A stretch of DNA of 56,993 nt from a virus: positions 1 through 56,993 of the IMG/VR virus record IMGVR_UViG_3300036846_001227; one strand, 5' to 3'. Below are positions 20,998 through 27,524 of this stretch, in pieces; the first letter of the stretch is position 1; the number at the start of each line of letters is the position of its first letter. Position numbers and translations under genes: made by a program. Under the pieces are notes generated by a model, which was given only the letters and a program-made list of their open reading frames with translations, ran no database searches and was not told the DNA's origin.

Positions 20998-22032
20998 TTA
21001 GGACAGGAGGTCCTGGAACTTGGCGCAGAACCGGATGAAGGCACCGCTCTTCTGGAGCCGCTGGTAGCGGTTCTGTTCGAGGGGCGGCAGGGCCTTGAGA
21101 CGGGCGGCATCGACGGCGAGAGCGGACCTAACCGTGTAGACCGCGAACTCCGGCTCCACCCGGTCCAGGTAGCGGACGATGCGGTCGAAGTTGTTGTTGG
21201 TGGCGGCGGAGGAGAGGGCGGTGGTCACGACGTAGAGCGCGCCGGGGTTGGTGGGGACACGGGCCGTGTCGGGATTGGCGAGGATTTGGGCGACCGAGAC
21301 AAGCTCGGCGGCCATGCTGGCGAAGGCGACGAACTCGGTGGCGGGGCCTTCGCCCACCCATCCCTTGATGGCTTCAAAGGGAGGGATGGCGGGGGCGTAG
21401 GCGTTGCAGACCTTGGACAGTTCGTCCCAGGTGCGGGGGCAGGCAAAGGGGCCGGGAACCTCGGGCTTGAAGTTGACGAAGTTCATCGGAGCGTGCTGCA
21501 TGAAGGCGCGGACCAGGACAGAGCCGCCGGTCGCCGCCATGTGCTGGGTCCAGCCGTCGCGGTCAGGCTCGAACTCCAGCCAGCCCATCTTGGAGACGAG
21601 GGGCTTGGGCATCTGCTGGACGGCGGCCCGGTCCTCGGCGCGGTTGCCGGTGGCGACGATCATCCAGTCGGCACCGATGTTGTCGCGCTCGTAGACCGTG
21701 CGATAGGCCGCCGCCTGCGTTAGGGGCGGGGCGGTGGGCAAGTCATCGAAGAGGATGATGCCCGCGCCGGTCTGGGGTACCAGATCGCTGAAGCTGATGC
21801 GCCGGGCCTCACCGTCAATGATGGCAGGGAGGCCGCCGAAGTCGAGCGGGTCCACCACCGTCATCTGGATGGCGCGGAACTGGAAGTCGTGGATGGTTTC
21901 GCGGATCACGTCGCTAGCGGCCCGGACACAGGCCGACTTGCCGATGCCGGGGGGGCCGGAGAGGTAGGTGGTCTGGCGGAGGCCAGCCATGTAGAGCTTG
22001 GTGATGTGATCGACTACCTGGTTGAAGATCAT
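20998..22032 (-). CDS. MoxR-type AAA+ ATPase
   Basis: 344 residues, ATG after AAGGA. Walker A is YLSGPPGIGKSACVR (about 23-37), Walker B is AGIILFDDLPTAP, sensor 1 is WMIVATGNRAED, and FACPRTWDELSKV follows in the second half. The strand before Walker B (QMTVVDPLDFGGLPAI) is the MoxR 'DxxGxP' loop. First gene of an operon with an unknown helical protein, an Nmad5-like protein and a VWA/metallopeptidase. MoxR-VWA pairs act as chaperones for metal insertion or complex assembly in bacteria; the phage target is not known. Confidence 0.82.
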   Translation of the reverse strand: MIFNQVVDHITKLYMAGLRQTTYLSGPPGIGKSACVRAASDVIRETIHDFQFRAIQMTVVDPLDFGGLPAIIDGEARRISFSDLVPQTGAGIILFDDLPTAPPLTQAAAYRTVYERDNIGADWMIVATGNRAEDRAAVQQMPKPLVSKMGWLEFEPDRDGWTQHMAATGGSVLVRAFMQHAPMNFVNFKPEVPGPFACPRTWDELSKVCNAYAPAIPPFEAIKGWVGEGPATEFVAFASMAAELVSVAQILANPDTARVPTNPGALYVVTTALSSAATNNNFDRIVRYLDRVEPEFAVYTVRSALAVDAARLKALPPLEQNRYQRLQKSGAFIRFCAKFQDLLS

Positions 22033-22090
22033 GGTGTTTTTCCTTCTCTGCGAGTGATTGGTAGTTTACTTGGTTACTTGGGATTTTGAA

Positions 22091-22110
22091 CATGCGGCAA
22101 ATCGTCGCAG
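22091..22110 (-). promoter_or_regulatory. Shared 20-bp upstream motif, copy at the MoxR gene
   Basis: CATGCGGCAAATCGTCGCAG here and GATGCGACAAATCGACGCAG at 23700-23719 agree at 17 of 20 positions. Each lies 60-80 bases upstream of the first gene of a leftward transcript, which suggests a common regulator site. Confidence 0.45.
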
Positions 22111-22203
22111 GCTGAAGTTTTCCGGCTACGGGTGGAGGGGAGCTAGCGGACTAGGCTGAGCGTCCCACATGAGTTAGGGTGGGTAGAACAGGAGGAGGAC
22201 AAC

Positions 22204-22278
22204 ATGGCGCGTCGTCGCAAGGTTCTGGTCCCAGCGTCACGCAAGGCCGCGCGTGCTCGCCGCCGTGGCCGCCGCTAG
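22204..22278 (+). CDS. 24-residue arginine-rich micro-protein
   Basis: ATG follows a very strong ribosome site (ACAGGAGGAGGACAAC). The peptide begins MARRRKVLVPASRKAARARR and ends in RGRR: 12 Arg/Lys in 24 residues. It lies on the plus strand and overlaps the 3' end of the leftward gene at 22237. Similar Arg-rich mini-genes occur at 27144 and 37969. Nucleic-acid neutralisation is the simplest guess. Confidence 0.5.
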   Translation: MARRRKVLVPASRKAARARRRGRR

Positions 22279-22566
22279 CCGGCGAGCATAGCGCAGGGCC
22301 ACGATGTGGCCGCGCTCGGCCTGTTCCCAGGTCGAATAGCGGCGACAGATGAGGTCGTGGGCATCATCGTCGGCGAACACCATCGTCTCGAACAGGAGCG
22401 GCGGCCCCCTGCCCCAACTGTGGTCGAGGCCGAGAAAGACGGTGCTGACGTAGATGGGGCCGACATAATCGCAGGCGACATGCCGGTCCGCCGTCTCAAA
22501 CCAGCGCGCCCATGTCATCAGGTCGGTGGGCACCGGGTTGCGGCCGTCCAACACGTAGTGGCTCAT
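22237..22566 (-). CDS. Conserved small phage protein, 109 residues
   Basis: ATG 22566 after GAGGAG. The pattern YVLDGRNPVPTDLMTWARWF, VSTVFLGLDH, LLFETMVFADD, and RRYSTWEQAERGH is a widespread phage family of unknown function found among small early genes of many proteobacterial phages. The C-terminal Ala/Arg-rich tail is antisense to the micro-gene at 22204. Confidence 0.75.
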   Translation of the reverse strand: MSHYVLDGRNPVPTDLMTWARWFETADRHVACDYVGPIYVSTVFLGLDHSWGRGPPLLFETMVFADDDAHDLICRRYSTWEQAERGHIVALRYARRLAAATAASTRGLA

Positions 22567-22571
22567 CAGGC

Positions 22572-22769
22572 TTAGCTCCTCTTGGTGGTCAGGTGCCATG
22601 CGCCGCACCAGCAACGGTAGGCGTGCTGGAGGGGAGCGTGGAACTTGCGGTGGATGTAGGCAGCGTGCTCCTCCGCCTCTTCGCGGTTGTTGTAGGGCTT
22701 CTTGAGGCAGGCACTGTCTCGGGAGGACAGGTGCTGGCGAAGGCGCTTGAGGGCGTCGTACATGCTCAT
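22572..22769 (-). CDS. Small Cys-containing phage protein, 65 residues
   Basis: Start overlaps the upstream stop (ATGA). Pattern C-x-K-K-x-Y...AEEHAAYIHRK...YRCWCGAWHLT matches a common small phage family with a degenerate zinc ribbon (one Cys near residue 21, a C-x-C pair near 53). Function unknown. Confidence 0.7.
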   Translation of the reverse strand: MSMYDALKRLRQHLSSRDSACLKKPYNNREEAEEHAAYIHRKFHAPLQHAYRCWCGAWHLTTKRS

Positions 22770-22960
22770 GGGTGCCATCCGGGGGCAACATGCGCGACCC
22801 AGCCGAGCACTTGGTCGAAGTAGCGGCCCAGGGCGAAGCCCACGCCCACGCAGGCGAGCATGGCGAGCGCAAGCATGGTCAGGCGCAACCACGAGCGCCG
22901 CAGGCGCGAGTGGGCGAGGGGAGCGATGCTCCCCAAGCCCGGTATGTGGTCTAGACTCAT
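22766..22960 (-). CDS. Single-pass membrane protein, 64 residues
   Basis: ATG 22960 overlaps the upstream stop. One membrane helix (LTMLALAMLACVGVGFALGR). The C-terminus (GWVAHVAP...) is encoded by an isolated copy of the iteron-like repeat (22781-22801), so the gene end may have been rewritten by that element. Confidence 0.6.
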   Translation of the reverse strand: MSLDHIPGLGSIAPLAHSRLRRSWLRLTMLALAMLACVGVGFALGRYFDQVLGWVAHVAPGWHP

Positions 22961-23136
22961 GAGTGGGTGTGGCCGTCGTATTCGATGCCGATCCACATGC
23001 CGCACCACGGGATCATGACGCAGCCCACCATGTGGCTGTAGGCGGCGCGGCGGCGGAAGGCGAGGTAGCTGGCAGCCCCATCGGGGCTGCGCTGGTAGAG
23101 GGCCAGTAGGGCTTGCTGTTGGGCCTTGGTGAACAT
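22957..23136 (-). CDS. Small protein, 59 residues
   Basis: ATG 23136 after AGGAG. Begins MFTKAQQQALLALYQRSPDG, then AASYLAFRRRA and a hydrophobic Trp/Cys/Met-rich end (CVMIPWCGMWIGIEYDG). The family is common among small phage genes. Its stop overlaps the next start (ATGA). Confidence 0.65.
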   Translation of the reverse strand: MFTKAQQQALLALYQRSPDGAASYLAFRRRAAYSHMVGCVMIPWCGMWIGIEYDGHTHS

Positions 23137-23148
23137 GGCTCAGGACTC

Positions 23149-23214
23149 CTATTCGTCGTGATAGCGGAACGTGACCCAACAGGGGATGCGGTCCCTGATG
23201 ATAAATTGCGGCAT
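23149..23214 (-). CDS. 21-residue micro-protein
   Basis: ATG 23214 shares a base with the upstream stop and is preceded by AGGGAGAG. Begins MPQFIIRDRIPCWVTFRYHD. Support is limited to the ribosome site and coupling. Confidence 0.4.
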   Translation of the reverse strand: MPQFIIRDRIPCWVTFRYHDE

Positions 23215-23390
23215 TAGGCTCTCCCTTGCTTGCGTCGTTGCAGACGATACTCCGACATGACCCAGAGGCATGGCGGTACGAGGACGGGCAATCCCCACGA
23301 GGGCCGTAGGCCCGAGTGGAGGATCAGGAGGTTGCCGGTCCGGAGGTAATGGGCGGCGGCGCAGTGGAGTACCCACATGGTGCGTCCCAT
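23214..23390 (-). CDS. Hypothetical protein, 58 residues
   Basis: ATG 23390 lies two bases past the upstream stop. Hydrophobic centre (WGLPVLVPPCLWVMSEYRL) suggests one membrane segment; the end is basic (QRRKQGRA). Not in a recognised family. Confidence 0.5.
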   Translation of the reverse strand: MGRTMWVLHCAAAHYLRTGNLLILHSGLRPSWGLPVLVPPCLWVMSEYRLQRRKQGRA

Positions 23391-23392
23391 GG

Positions 23393-23623
23393 CTAGGCCC
23401 GGGTGCGGATGCGGGAGGCGGGGATGCCGGTGCGGACGAAGTACGTCCAGGTGGCGTAGCGGTCGCCGGCCTTGGCATCGTCGCAGCGCATGACGATGCG
23501 GGCGCGTTGGGCGAGGCTCATCGTGTCGCAGCCCCTGGTGTCGGCGTACAGGTTGCAGAGGTTGTCTATGTCCTCTGAAGCATTGTTCTGGATGTCCTGG
23601 AGTACCTGTGTAGCGATCTTCAT
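23393..23623 (-). CDS. Hypothetical protein, 76 residues, first gene of the leftward block
   Basis: ATG 23623 after AGGAAG. Helical (KIATQVLQDIQNNASEDIDN) with three Cys; ends in a basic tail (ASRIRTRA). It is the promoter-proximal gene next to the iteron region, and such genes often encode early host-takeover proteins, but nothing specific can be said. Confidence 0.6.
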   Translation of the reverse strand: MKIATQVLQDIQNNASEDIDNLCNLYADTRGCDTMSLAQRARIVMRCDDAKAGDRYATWTYFVRTGIPASRIRTRA

Positions 23624-23699
23624 GGCCTGACTTCCTGTGTGGTAGGTTGTTACTTGGTAGGCGAACGCCAATATTGGGCGCTTTGCCTGGAAACTTGTC

Positions 23700-23719
23700 G
23701 ATGCGACAAATCGACGCAG
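23700..23719 (-). promoter_or_regulatory. Shared 20-bp upstream motif, copy at the 23623 gene
   Basis: GATGCGACAAATCGACGCAG, matching 22091-22110 at 17 of 20 positions. Here it overlaps a GTCGAT-7-ATCGAC dyad (23697-23715), which would suit a dimeric repressor. Confidence 0.45.
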
Positions 23720-23832
23720 CAAAAGCCCAATGTTTTCAACGGCTTAGCGCTGAATGATACGAAACGGCGGCGTTCCGTTAGCAGGCTCGCCAGCCAACAT
23801 TTGCCGAGGGCCGCCAGGGACTGGACTCAGCC

Positions 23833-24106
23833 GGGGGCAACATGCGCGACCCACCCGTGGCTGGGAGGGCTTGACAGATGGGGATCTGACCAGGTACTCA
23901 CCTCCAGTGAGGTGAGTACCTGGTGGGGGGCAACATGCGCGACCCACCCGTGGCTGGCGGCTGTGGCGAAGTGGGAACGCGGCCGGTTGTGGTCCGGTCA
24001 GGAGCGGGTTCGCCCCACGTGGGGGCAACATGCGCGACCCACCCCCACAGATCAGCGACCGCGAGCGCCCAACACGGGCGCGAGCGGGGGCAACATGCGC
24101 GACCCA
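23833..24106. repeat. Iteron-like array, four direct copies
   Basis: The 20-base core GGGGGCAACATGCGCGACCC (plus A) starts at 23833, 23926, 24021 and 24086. Copies 1 and 2 stay identical for 32 bases and copies 3 and 4 for 28. Start-to-start spacing is 93, 95 and 65 bases. A fifth copy lies at 22781-22801 inside a gene. All five are in the same orientation. Confidence 0.85.
23889..23924. other. Perfect hairpin, 16-bp stem and 4-base loop
   Basis: ACCAGGTACTCACCTC (23889-23904), loop CAGT, GAGGTGAGTACCTGGT (23909-23924). It lies between repeat copies 1 and 2. No T-run follows on either strand, so it is not an intrinsic terminator. Cruciform, protein-binding site or replication-primer structure are possible. 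Confidence 0.8.
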
Positions 24107-24142
24107 CCCCCACCCCACCCATGGGATTGGGGTGGGTCGCGC
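24097..24142. other. 14-bp inverted repeat formed with the last iteron
   Basis: GCGCGACCCACCCC (24097-24110) is the exact inverse of GGGGTGGGTCGCGC (24129-24142), with an 18-base loop. The left arm is the 3' half of the last direct repeat, so the array ends in a dyad. Confidence 0.75.
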
Positions 24143-24346
24143 CCCACATGCGAGGCGAAAACCTGGCTATGTGGCAGGATGTCGCACCTGTCGATTGTCC
24201 AAGCCGTTGAAGTTGCTGGCCGATCTGGCGAATGGAACGCGACGGGAGCGTTTATTCGGGGCGGTTTTTGGCGAGGTTGTGGTTGACTGATTTCGCCAAA
24301 GGGCATTCCGCCCCAAGGCAAACCCCAGAAGGGAACACAGGTCGCC

Positions 24347-24553
24347 ATGATTACCCCGAAATGCGAAGGCAATACCCTCACCCTCGTGGTTGCGCTGAAC
24401 GTCAAGCCGACGGCGAGCCAGTCGGGCAAGTCGCGGATCGTCGCCAAGACCGGGCCGTTCGTGGAGATTTCCACGCCGTTCGGCATGGTCAAGTACAACC
24501 TGAACGTCATCACGACGGACGAGAACTACGGGAAGGCGCCCGCCAAGGCGTAA
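24347..24553 (+). CDS. Hypothetical protein, 68 residues
   Basis: ATG 24347 with AAGGGA thirteen bases upstream. A compact beta-rich protein (EGNTLTLVVALNVKPTASQS, AKTGPFVEISTPFG, KYNLNVITTDE), like a small OB or SH3-type fold. It is a single-gene unit closed by the intrinsic terminator at 24576, and is the first rightward gene after the iteron region, so an abundant early product is likely. No family recognised. Confidence 0.7.
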   Translation: MITPKCEGNTLTLVVALNVKPTASQSGKSRIVAKTGPFVEISTPFGMVKYNLNVITTDENYGKAPAKA

Positions 24554-24575
24554 GACCCCACGATCCCCCAGAACT

Positions 24576-24602
24576 GGCCCGCCGTGTGCGGGCCTTTTCT
24601 TT
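24576..24602 (+). terminator. Intrinsic terminator
   Basis: GGCCCGC, 5-base loop CGTGT, GCGGGCC, then TTTTCTTT: a textbook rho-independent terminator 22 bases after the stop of the 68-residue gene. Confidence 0.85.
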
Positions 24603-24699
24603 GGCCGCAGTGAAACGCTACAGTGGCGTTGCGTTGGGCCGATCGTGGAAAACGGTACGGCCCTGGATACCTACCAAGGCGCTAGGAGGGCTGTCAGAC

Positions 24700-25158
24700 A
24701 TGCGAGAGGGCCAGTTGGCTAGTGCGGGAGCCCAACATAGACCCAAGGCGGTCCCACAGCCGCCGGAAGCGGTTACAGACATGGTCTGCGAGATTGGGGA
24801 TGCTGTGGCAGCTGTGGTTGTAGGGTCGGCAACCCGTCTTATGACCTACCATAAACCTGTTGGTAACCCGGCCATCGGTAACCCACATGGTGCCATTCCC
24901 AAGGGACCGTCACATGGTGCCGCTGGTATCGCTGGGCTGCGTGCTGACATAGGCGACGGTAGCCTATCCATTCGTGACCTAGAGCGCATGACGATACGGC
25001 AGCTACAGGATCGCTATAGGGTCTGCCACAGCTACGCTGTGACCATGCGGCGTCATGTGCTGGCCTATGGTCTAGGGGGACGGTGTAGGCTCCCCGGGGG
25101 GAGACCTCGGGACGTCCCCCTCCCTAGGCTAGGGAAGGTGACTGATCCGCGCGCGTAG
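24700..25158 (+). CDS. Putative helix-turn-helix regulator, 152 residues
   Basis: ATG 24700 with AGGAGG ten bases upstream, downstream of the terminator. The N-terminal half is Ala/Val/Gly-rich. The C-terminal half has SIRDLERMTIRQLQDRYRVC and SYAVTMRRHVLAYGL, which fit two helices of a homeodomain-like or HTH DNA-binding domain with basic residues in the second. It could be the regulator that switches to the late genes starting 220 bases downstream. No specific family assigned. Confidence 0.5.
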   Translation: MREGQLASAGAQHRPKAVPQPPEAVTDMVCEIGDAVAAVVVGSATRLMTYHKPVGNPAIGNPHGAIPKGPSHGAAGIAGLRADIGDGSLSIRDLERMTIRQLQDRYRVCHSYAVTMRRHVLAYGLGGRCRLPGGRPRDVPLPRLGKVTDPRA

Positions 25159-25292
25159 CGCGCTCGCACATGCGTTGGGTCGGTGATGGTGGATGATAAG
25201 TGTCCGCAACCCACCCATTCCCCGGGTGTTTTTTTGCGACCCCCGCTCGCCTCCCCAGCCAACAGTTGTCTCTAGTTGATCGCACTAGGTCG

Positions 25293-25326
25293 TTGACTTC
25301 GGACCTTCTTTTGTCCATGATATGAT
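25293..25326 (+). promoter_or_regulatory. Weak promoter candidate for the late region
   Basis: TTGACT (25293-25298) is followed by TGATAT (25318-25323, 19-base spacer) overlapping TATGAT (25321-25326, 22-base spacer). The hexamers are good but the spacing is long, so an activator may be required. The rest of 25159-25380 shows only a GCGCGCGTAGCGCGC dyad near 25150. Confidence 0.35.
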
Positions 25327-25380
25327 CGCTTTGCTCGATTGGCGAACCTCGTCAATCCCTTGAAGCGAAAGGATCATTTC

Positions 25381-25698
25381 ATGGCTGACGTACCTGGGTG
25401 GCTCCAGTCCATCATCGACCAGGTGACCGCCGCCCCCACCAACGCGAAGGTCGAGACGCTCCTCCAGCTTGTCGACAACGAGATGCAGCACGGCCTCGGA
25501 TTGACTGCTCCGGCCGCAGTGACATCCGGCCTCCTTGTCGCTGCCGCCGCCGTCGCTACTGCCATCGCCGCGACCCCTCCGGCCGGCGGCGCAACAGGCG
25601 CAACTGGAGCGACCGGGGCCACTGGTGGGACGGGAGGCTCGACAGGTTCCACCGGGGCGACCGGCACCACTACCACATCCTCTCGCTCCACTTCTTGA
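25381..25698 (+). CDS. Small protein with collagen-like tail, 105 residues
   Basis: ATG 25381 preceded by GAAAGGA. The N-terminal half is helical (WLQSIIDQVTAAPTNAKVET), followed by a hydrophobic Ala/Val segment and then Gly-X-Y repeats ([20 protein letters not shown]) and a Thr/Ser end. Short collagen-like proteins are typical virion decorations that trimerise. The stop codon lies inside a copy of the GC-rich dispersed element. Confidence 0.65.
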   Translation: MADVPGWLQSIIDQVTAAPTNAKVETLLQLVDNEMQHGLGLTAPAAVTSGLLVAAAAVATAIAATPPAGGATGATGATGATGGTGGSTGSTGATGTTTTSSRSTS

Positions 25699-25715
25699 GG
25701 CCGCTTCGCTGGCCG
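25694..25715. repeat. Dispersed GC-rich element, copy 3
   Basis: CTTGAGGCCGCTTCGCTGGC (plus CG) repeats the core of 9490-9506 and 11087-11107. Its TGA is the stop codon of the collagen-like gene. Confidence 0.6.
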
Positions 25716-25766
25716 GCGTGTCACCACTCCCGGCCAGCTCCTCTACACTGCTAACAGGAGAGTGCC

Positions 25767-26402
25767 GTGTCGACTGCTTTTCCTGGTATCCGGGGCCAGA
25801 CCCCGCTTGACGACCTCCTAGACTTCAGCGGCACGGTCACTGCCGGCGGCACGGCCCAGCTCCTGTTGCCGCAGCAGCCTCGCCGGCTGTCACTCTCCGT
25901 TAGTGCAGTTGACGCTACCGACACCCTCTACTTGGGGATCGGACCAGCTAAGGGAGTGGCCACCCTCACCTCGGGGACCGTTTCGGCCATCGCAGTTAGC
26001 AACGGCGGCGTCGGCTACACGGTCGCTCCCCAGGTCCGCATACTCGGCGGGGTTGTCCAGGGCGACTACGAAACGGCCCCCGGCTCGACCAACCTCGGCG
26101 GAGCCTCCGTACCCGGCAGGGTTGCAGTCGCCCACGCGACCATCGCGGCCGGCGCAGTCAGCGCCATCACCGTCGACGACCCAGGCGCTGGATACTTGGT
26201 CCCGCCCCTTATTTACTTGGAGAACCCTTGGCCGGCGCTAGGCGGCGGAGCCTACGCGCCGGGTGTCAACAACGGCATCCCGGTCCCGATCAACACCACC
26301 TTCACCTTCAACGGCAGCCTCCTCGTGCCCGGCTCCGCCGTCGCCATCTTCGGGGCCACGACCGGCGACCAGTTCCATGTGAAGGTCGGCGGCCTGGTCT
26401 AG
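25767..26402 (+). CDS. Virion decoration-type beta protein with inserted GYT repeats
   Basis: 211 residues from GTG 25767 (AGGAG upstream). The ends form a small beta-sandwich: DFSGTVTAGGTAQLLLPQ, TLYLGIGPA, and after the insert INTTFTFNGSLLVPGSAVAI and FGATTGDQFHVK, a pattern seen in compact phage decoration proteins. Residues 73-153 interrupt it with two GYT-type units (VSNGGVGYTVAPQVRI and VDDPGAGYLVPPLIYL). The same module is in three other virion genes downstream. A surface role is likely. Confidence 0.6.
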   Translation: MSTAFPGIRGQTPLDDLLDFSGTVTAGGTAQLLLPQQPRRLSLSVSAVDATDTLYLGIGPAKGVATLTSGTVSAIAVSNGGVGYTVAPQVRILGGVVQGDYETAPGSTNLGGASVPGRVAVAHATIAAGAVSAITVDDPGAGYLVPPLIYLENPWPALGGGAYAPGVNNGIPVPINTTFTFNGSLLVPGSAVAIFGATTGDQFHVKVGGLV

Positions 26403-26581
26403 TGACCACCTTCGGCCTAAGGTATTGGAATGGCTACTTCCACTTCCATGTGATGTGGACGAGCCTGACACCACCTTACGGGTGGAACTCGTCTCGCATG
26501 CGCAACCGTTACCGTGATCTGGACAAAGCTCTTCGTCACCTCGACACTAAAGACACTGTCGTCATGATCTTCCCGGTGTAG
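26402..26581 (+). CDS. Hypothetical protein, 59 residues
   Basis: GTG 26402 shares a base with the preceding stop (TAGTG). Aromatic-rich N-terminus (FGLRYWNGYFHFHVMWTS) and a basic helix (SSRMRNRYRDLDKALRHLD). No family recognised. Confidence 0.55.
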   Translation: MTTFGLRYWNGYFHFHVMWTSLTPPYGWNSSRMRNRYRDLDKALRHLDTKDTVVMIFPV

Positions 26582-26589
26582 GAGGCTAG

Positions 26590-26796
26590 ATGTTCACTCA
26601 GTACCGCCGCACCCAGATCGCCGAAATGACCCCCTGGGCCGCCGGTCGCGATATGTCGGGCGTCTCCGTCTCGGCCGTCGACCTGAACAATGGCTCCCCC
26701 AAGGAAGGCGACATGATCGCCAGAAACCCAGCCAACCATGCCGACCAGTGGTTGGTTTCTGCCGCTTACTTCGCTGCCAACTTCGAGCCGCTGTAA
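26590..26796 (+). CDS. Small conserved phage protein, 68 residues
   Basis: ATG after TAGGAGG. The pattern QYRRTQIAEMTPW, VSVSAVDLNNGSPKEGDMIA, and WLVSAAYFAANFEPL is a familiar small phage protein usually found near packaging genes. Function unknown. Confidence 0.7.
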   Translation: MFTQYRRTQIAEMTPWAAGRDMSGVSVSAVDLNNGSPKEGDMIARNPANHADQWLVSAAYFAANFEPL

Positions 26797-27143
26797 GGCT
26801 CCAACAATGGGAGGTCTAGCCATCTTGACGTTACTTGCATCTGGTCCGGCGGCCGTACTGAATGAGGCCGGCTGTCTCCCTTCGGGGTCTGGGTGCTTGC
26901 GCCGACGGATGGGGCCTCGCGCCCCGGCACATCGAAATGCTGGGGATGCGCTGCACAAAACCAGCAGCAATCGCAGTATCAGCAAGCTGGAAGAAGCACA
27001 GGCAAAGTCAGCAGTGCACACGCGCGGTGTACACACACAGCCGTCGCATCGCCGGTATCCCCTCCCGACCAAGATTGGTATAAGCTGGACTCGCCTAGTC
27101 GCGAGCGAAGCGAGCGACTGATCGAAGTTGGGAGGGGTGATAC
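26797..27143. other. 347-bp intergenic region
   Basis: No frame has both a ribosome site and a protein-like sequence. It holds the third 29-bp repeat (26951-26979) and a GCGAGCGAAGCGAGC element (27101-27115) with AGTC/GACT flanks. No clear promoter or terminator seen. Confidence 0.55.
26951..26979 (+). repeat. Dispersed 29-bp repeat, copy 3
   Basis: Core CTGCACAAAACCAGCAGCAA, identical to 19282-19310 and the inverse of 9531-9559; with 9531 the identity continues four bases further (TGCG before the core). Confidence 0.8.
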
Positions 27144-27323
27144 ATGCCTATGATCCGTCGAGCAGCCCCGATTGCCCCACCAGTTGCCAGTGGCCGGGGA
27201 CTTCGCAATGCCAAGGTCACGGCCCCCGTTGTCAAGGCGGTCATGGATGCCGCCGCCCGCGCCCCGACCCGAGGCCGCCGCAAGGGCCGCCGGTCCCGCC
27301 GGGCCGGCCGCAAGAGTTACTAA
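27144..27323 (+). CDS. Basic small protein, 59 residues
   Basis: ATG after GGGAGGGG. Alanine/valine-rich first half and a strongly basic end (PTRGRRKGRRSRRAGRKSY). Resembles protamine-like or DNA-condensing tails. It is followed without gap by another basic protein and then by the terminase genes, so a packaging-related nucleic-acid-binding role is possible. Confidence 0.6.
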   Translation: MPMIRRAAPIAPPVASGRGLRNAKVTAPVVKAVMDAAARAPTRGRRKGRRSRRAGRKSY

Positions 27324-27524
27324 GTGCCTATCTTCTTAGAGGACCGCCTCAAGCGCCAAGCCTCCAAGCGAGGCCTGAAAGGCCGGGACGCCGCCCGCTA
27401 TGTCTACGGGACTATGAATAACCGGGGCTATATGCGCGGCAACAAAGTAACCGCCAAGGGCCGCGAAGCAGAGCGCAAGCACCGCTCCCACCAGCGGTCG
27501 AGGCGGCGCACTAGGAGGTCCTGA
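27324..27524 (+). CDS. Basic small protein, 66 residues
   Basis: GTG 27324 directly follows the preceding stop. Lys/Arg-rich over its whole length (EDRLKRQASKRGLKGRDAAR, EAERKHRSHQRSRRRTRRS). The stop overlaps the next start (TGATG). Likely nucleic-acid-binding; no family recognised. Confidence 0.6.
   Translation: MPIFLEDRLKRQASKRGLKGRDAARYVYGTMNNRGYMRGNKVTAKGREAERKHRSHQRSRRRTRRS

Larger units (their letters stand above)
23624..24346. other. 723-bp noncoding region between divergent transcripts
   Basis: No convincing gene on either strand. It contains the shared motif at 23700-23719, four copies of a repeat at 23833-24106, a perfect 16-bp-stem hairpin at 23889-23924, and a 14-bp inverted repeat at 24097-24142. 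It separates the leftward early genes from the rightward genes and is a prime candidate for an origin or global control site. Confidence 0.75.

Noticed and set aside
23889-23924. Hairpin as an intrinsic terminator
   Set aside because: No T-run on either side; it lies among iterons, so structural or binding roles fit better.
23833-24106. CRISPR array
   Set aside because: Only four repeats, spacing 93/95/65 bases, repeat-to-repeat gaps too long and unequal, no leader and no cas genes except a Cas4-like recombination nuclease elsewhere.
24097-24142. tRNA or structured RNA gene
   Set aside because: The dyad has an 18-base pyrimidine-rich loop and none of the conserved tRNA arms; no tRNA was seen anywhere in the window.
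26862-27083. 73-residue frame over the third 29-bp repeat
   Set aside because: Some protein-like stretches, but no Shine-Dalgarno and the sequence is dominated by the repeat; left as intergenic.
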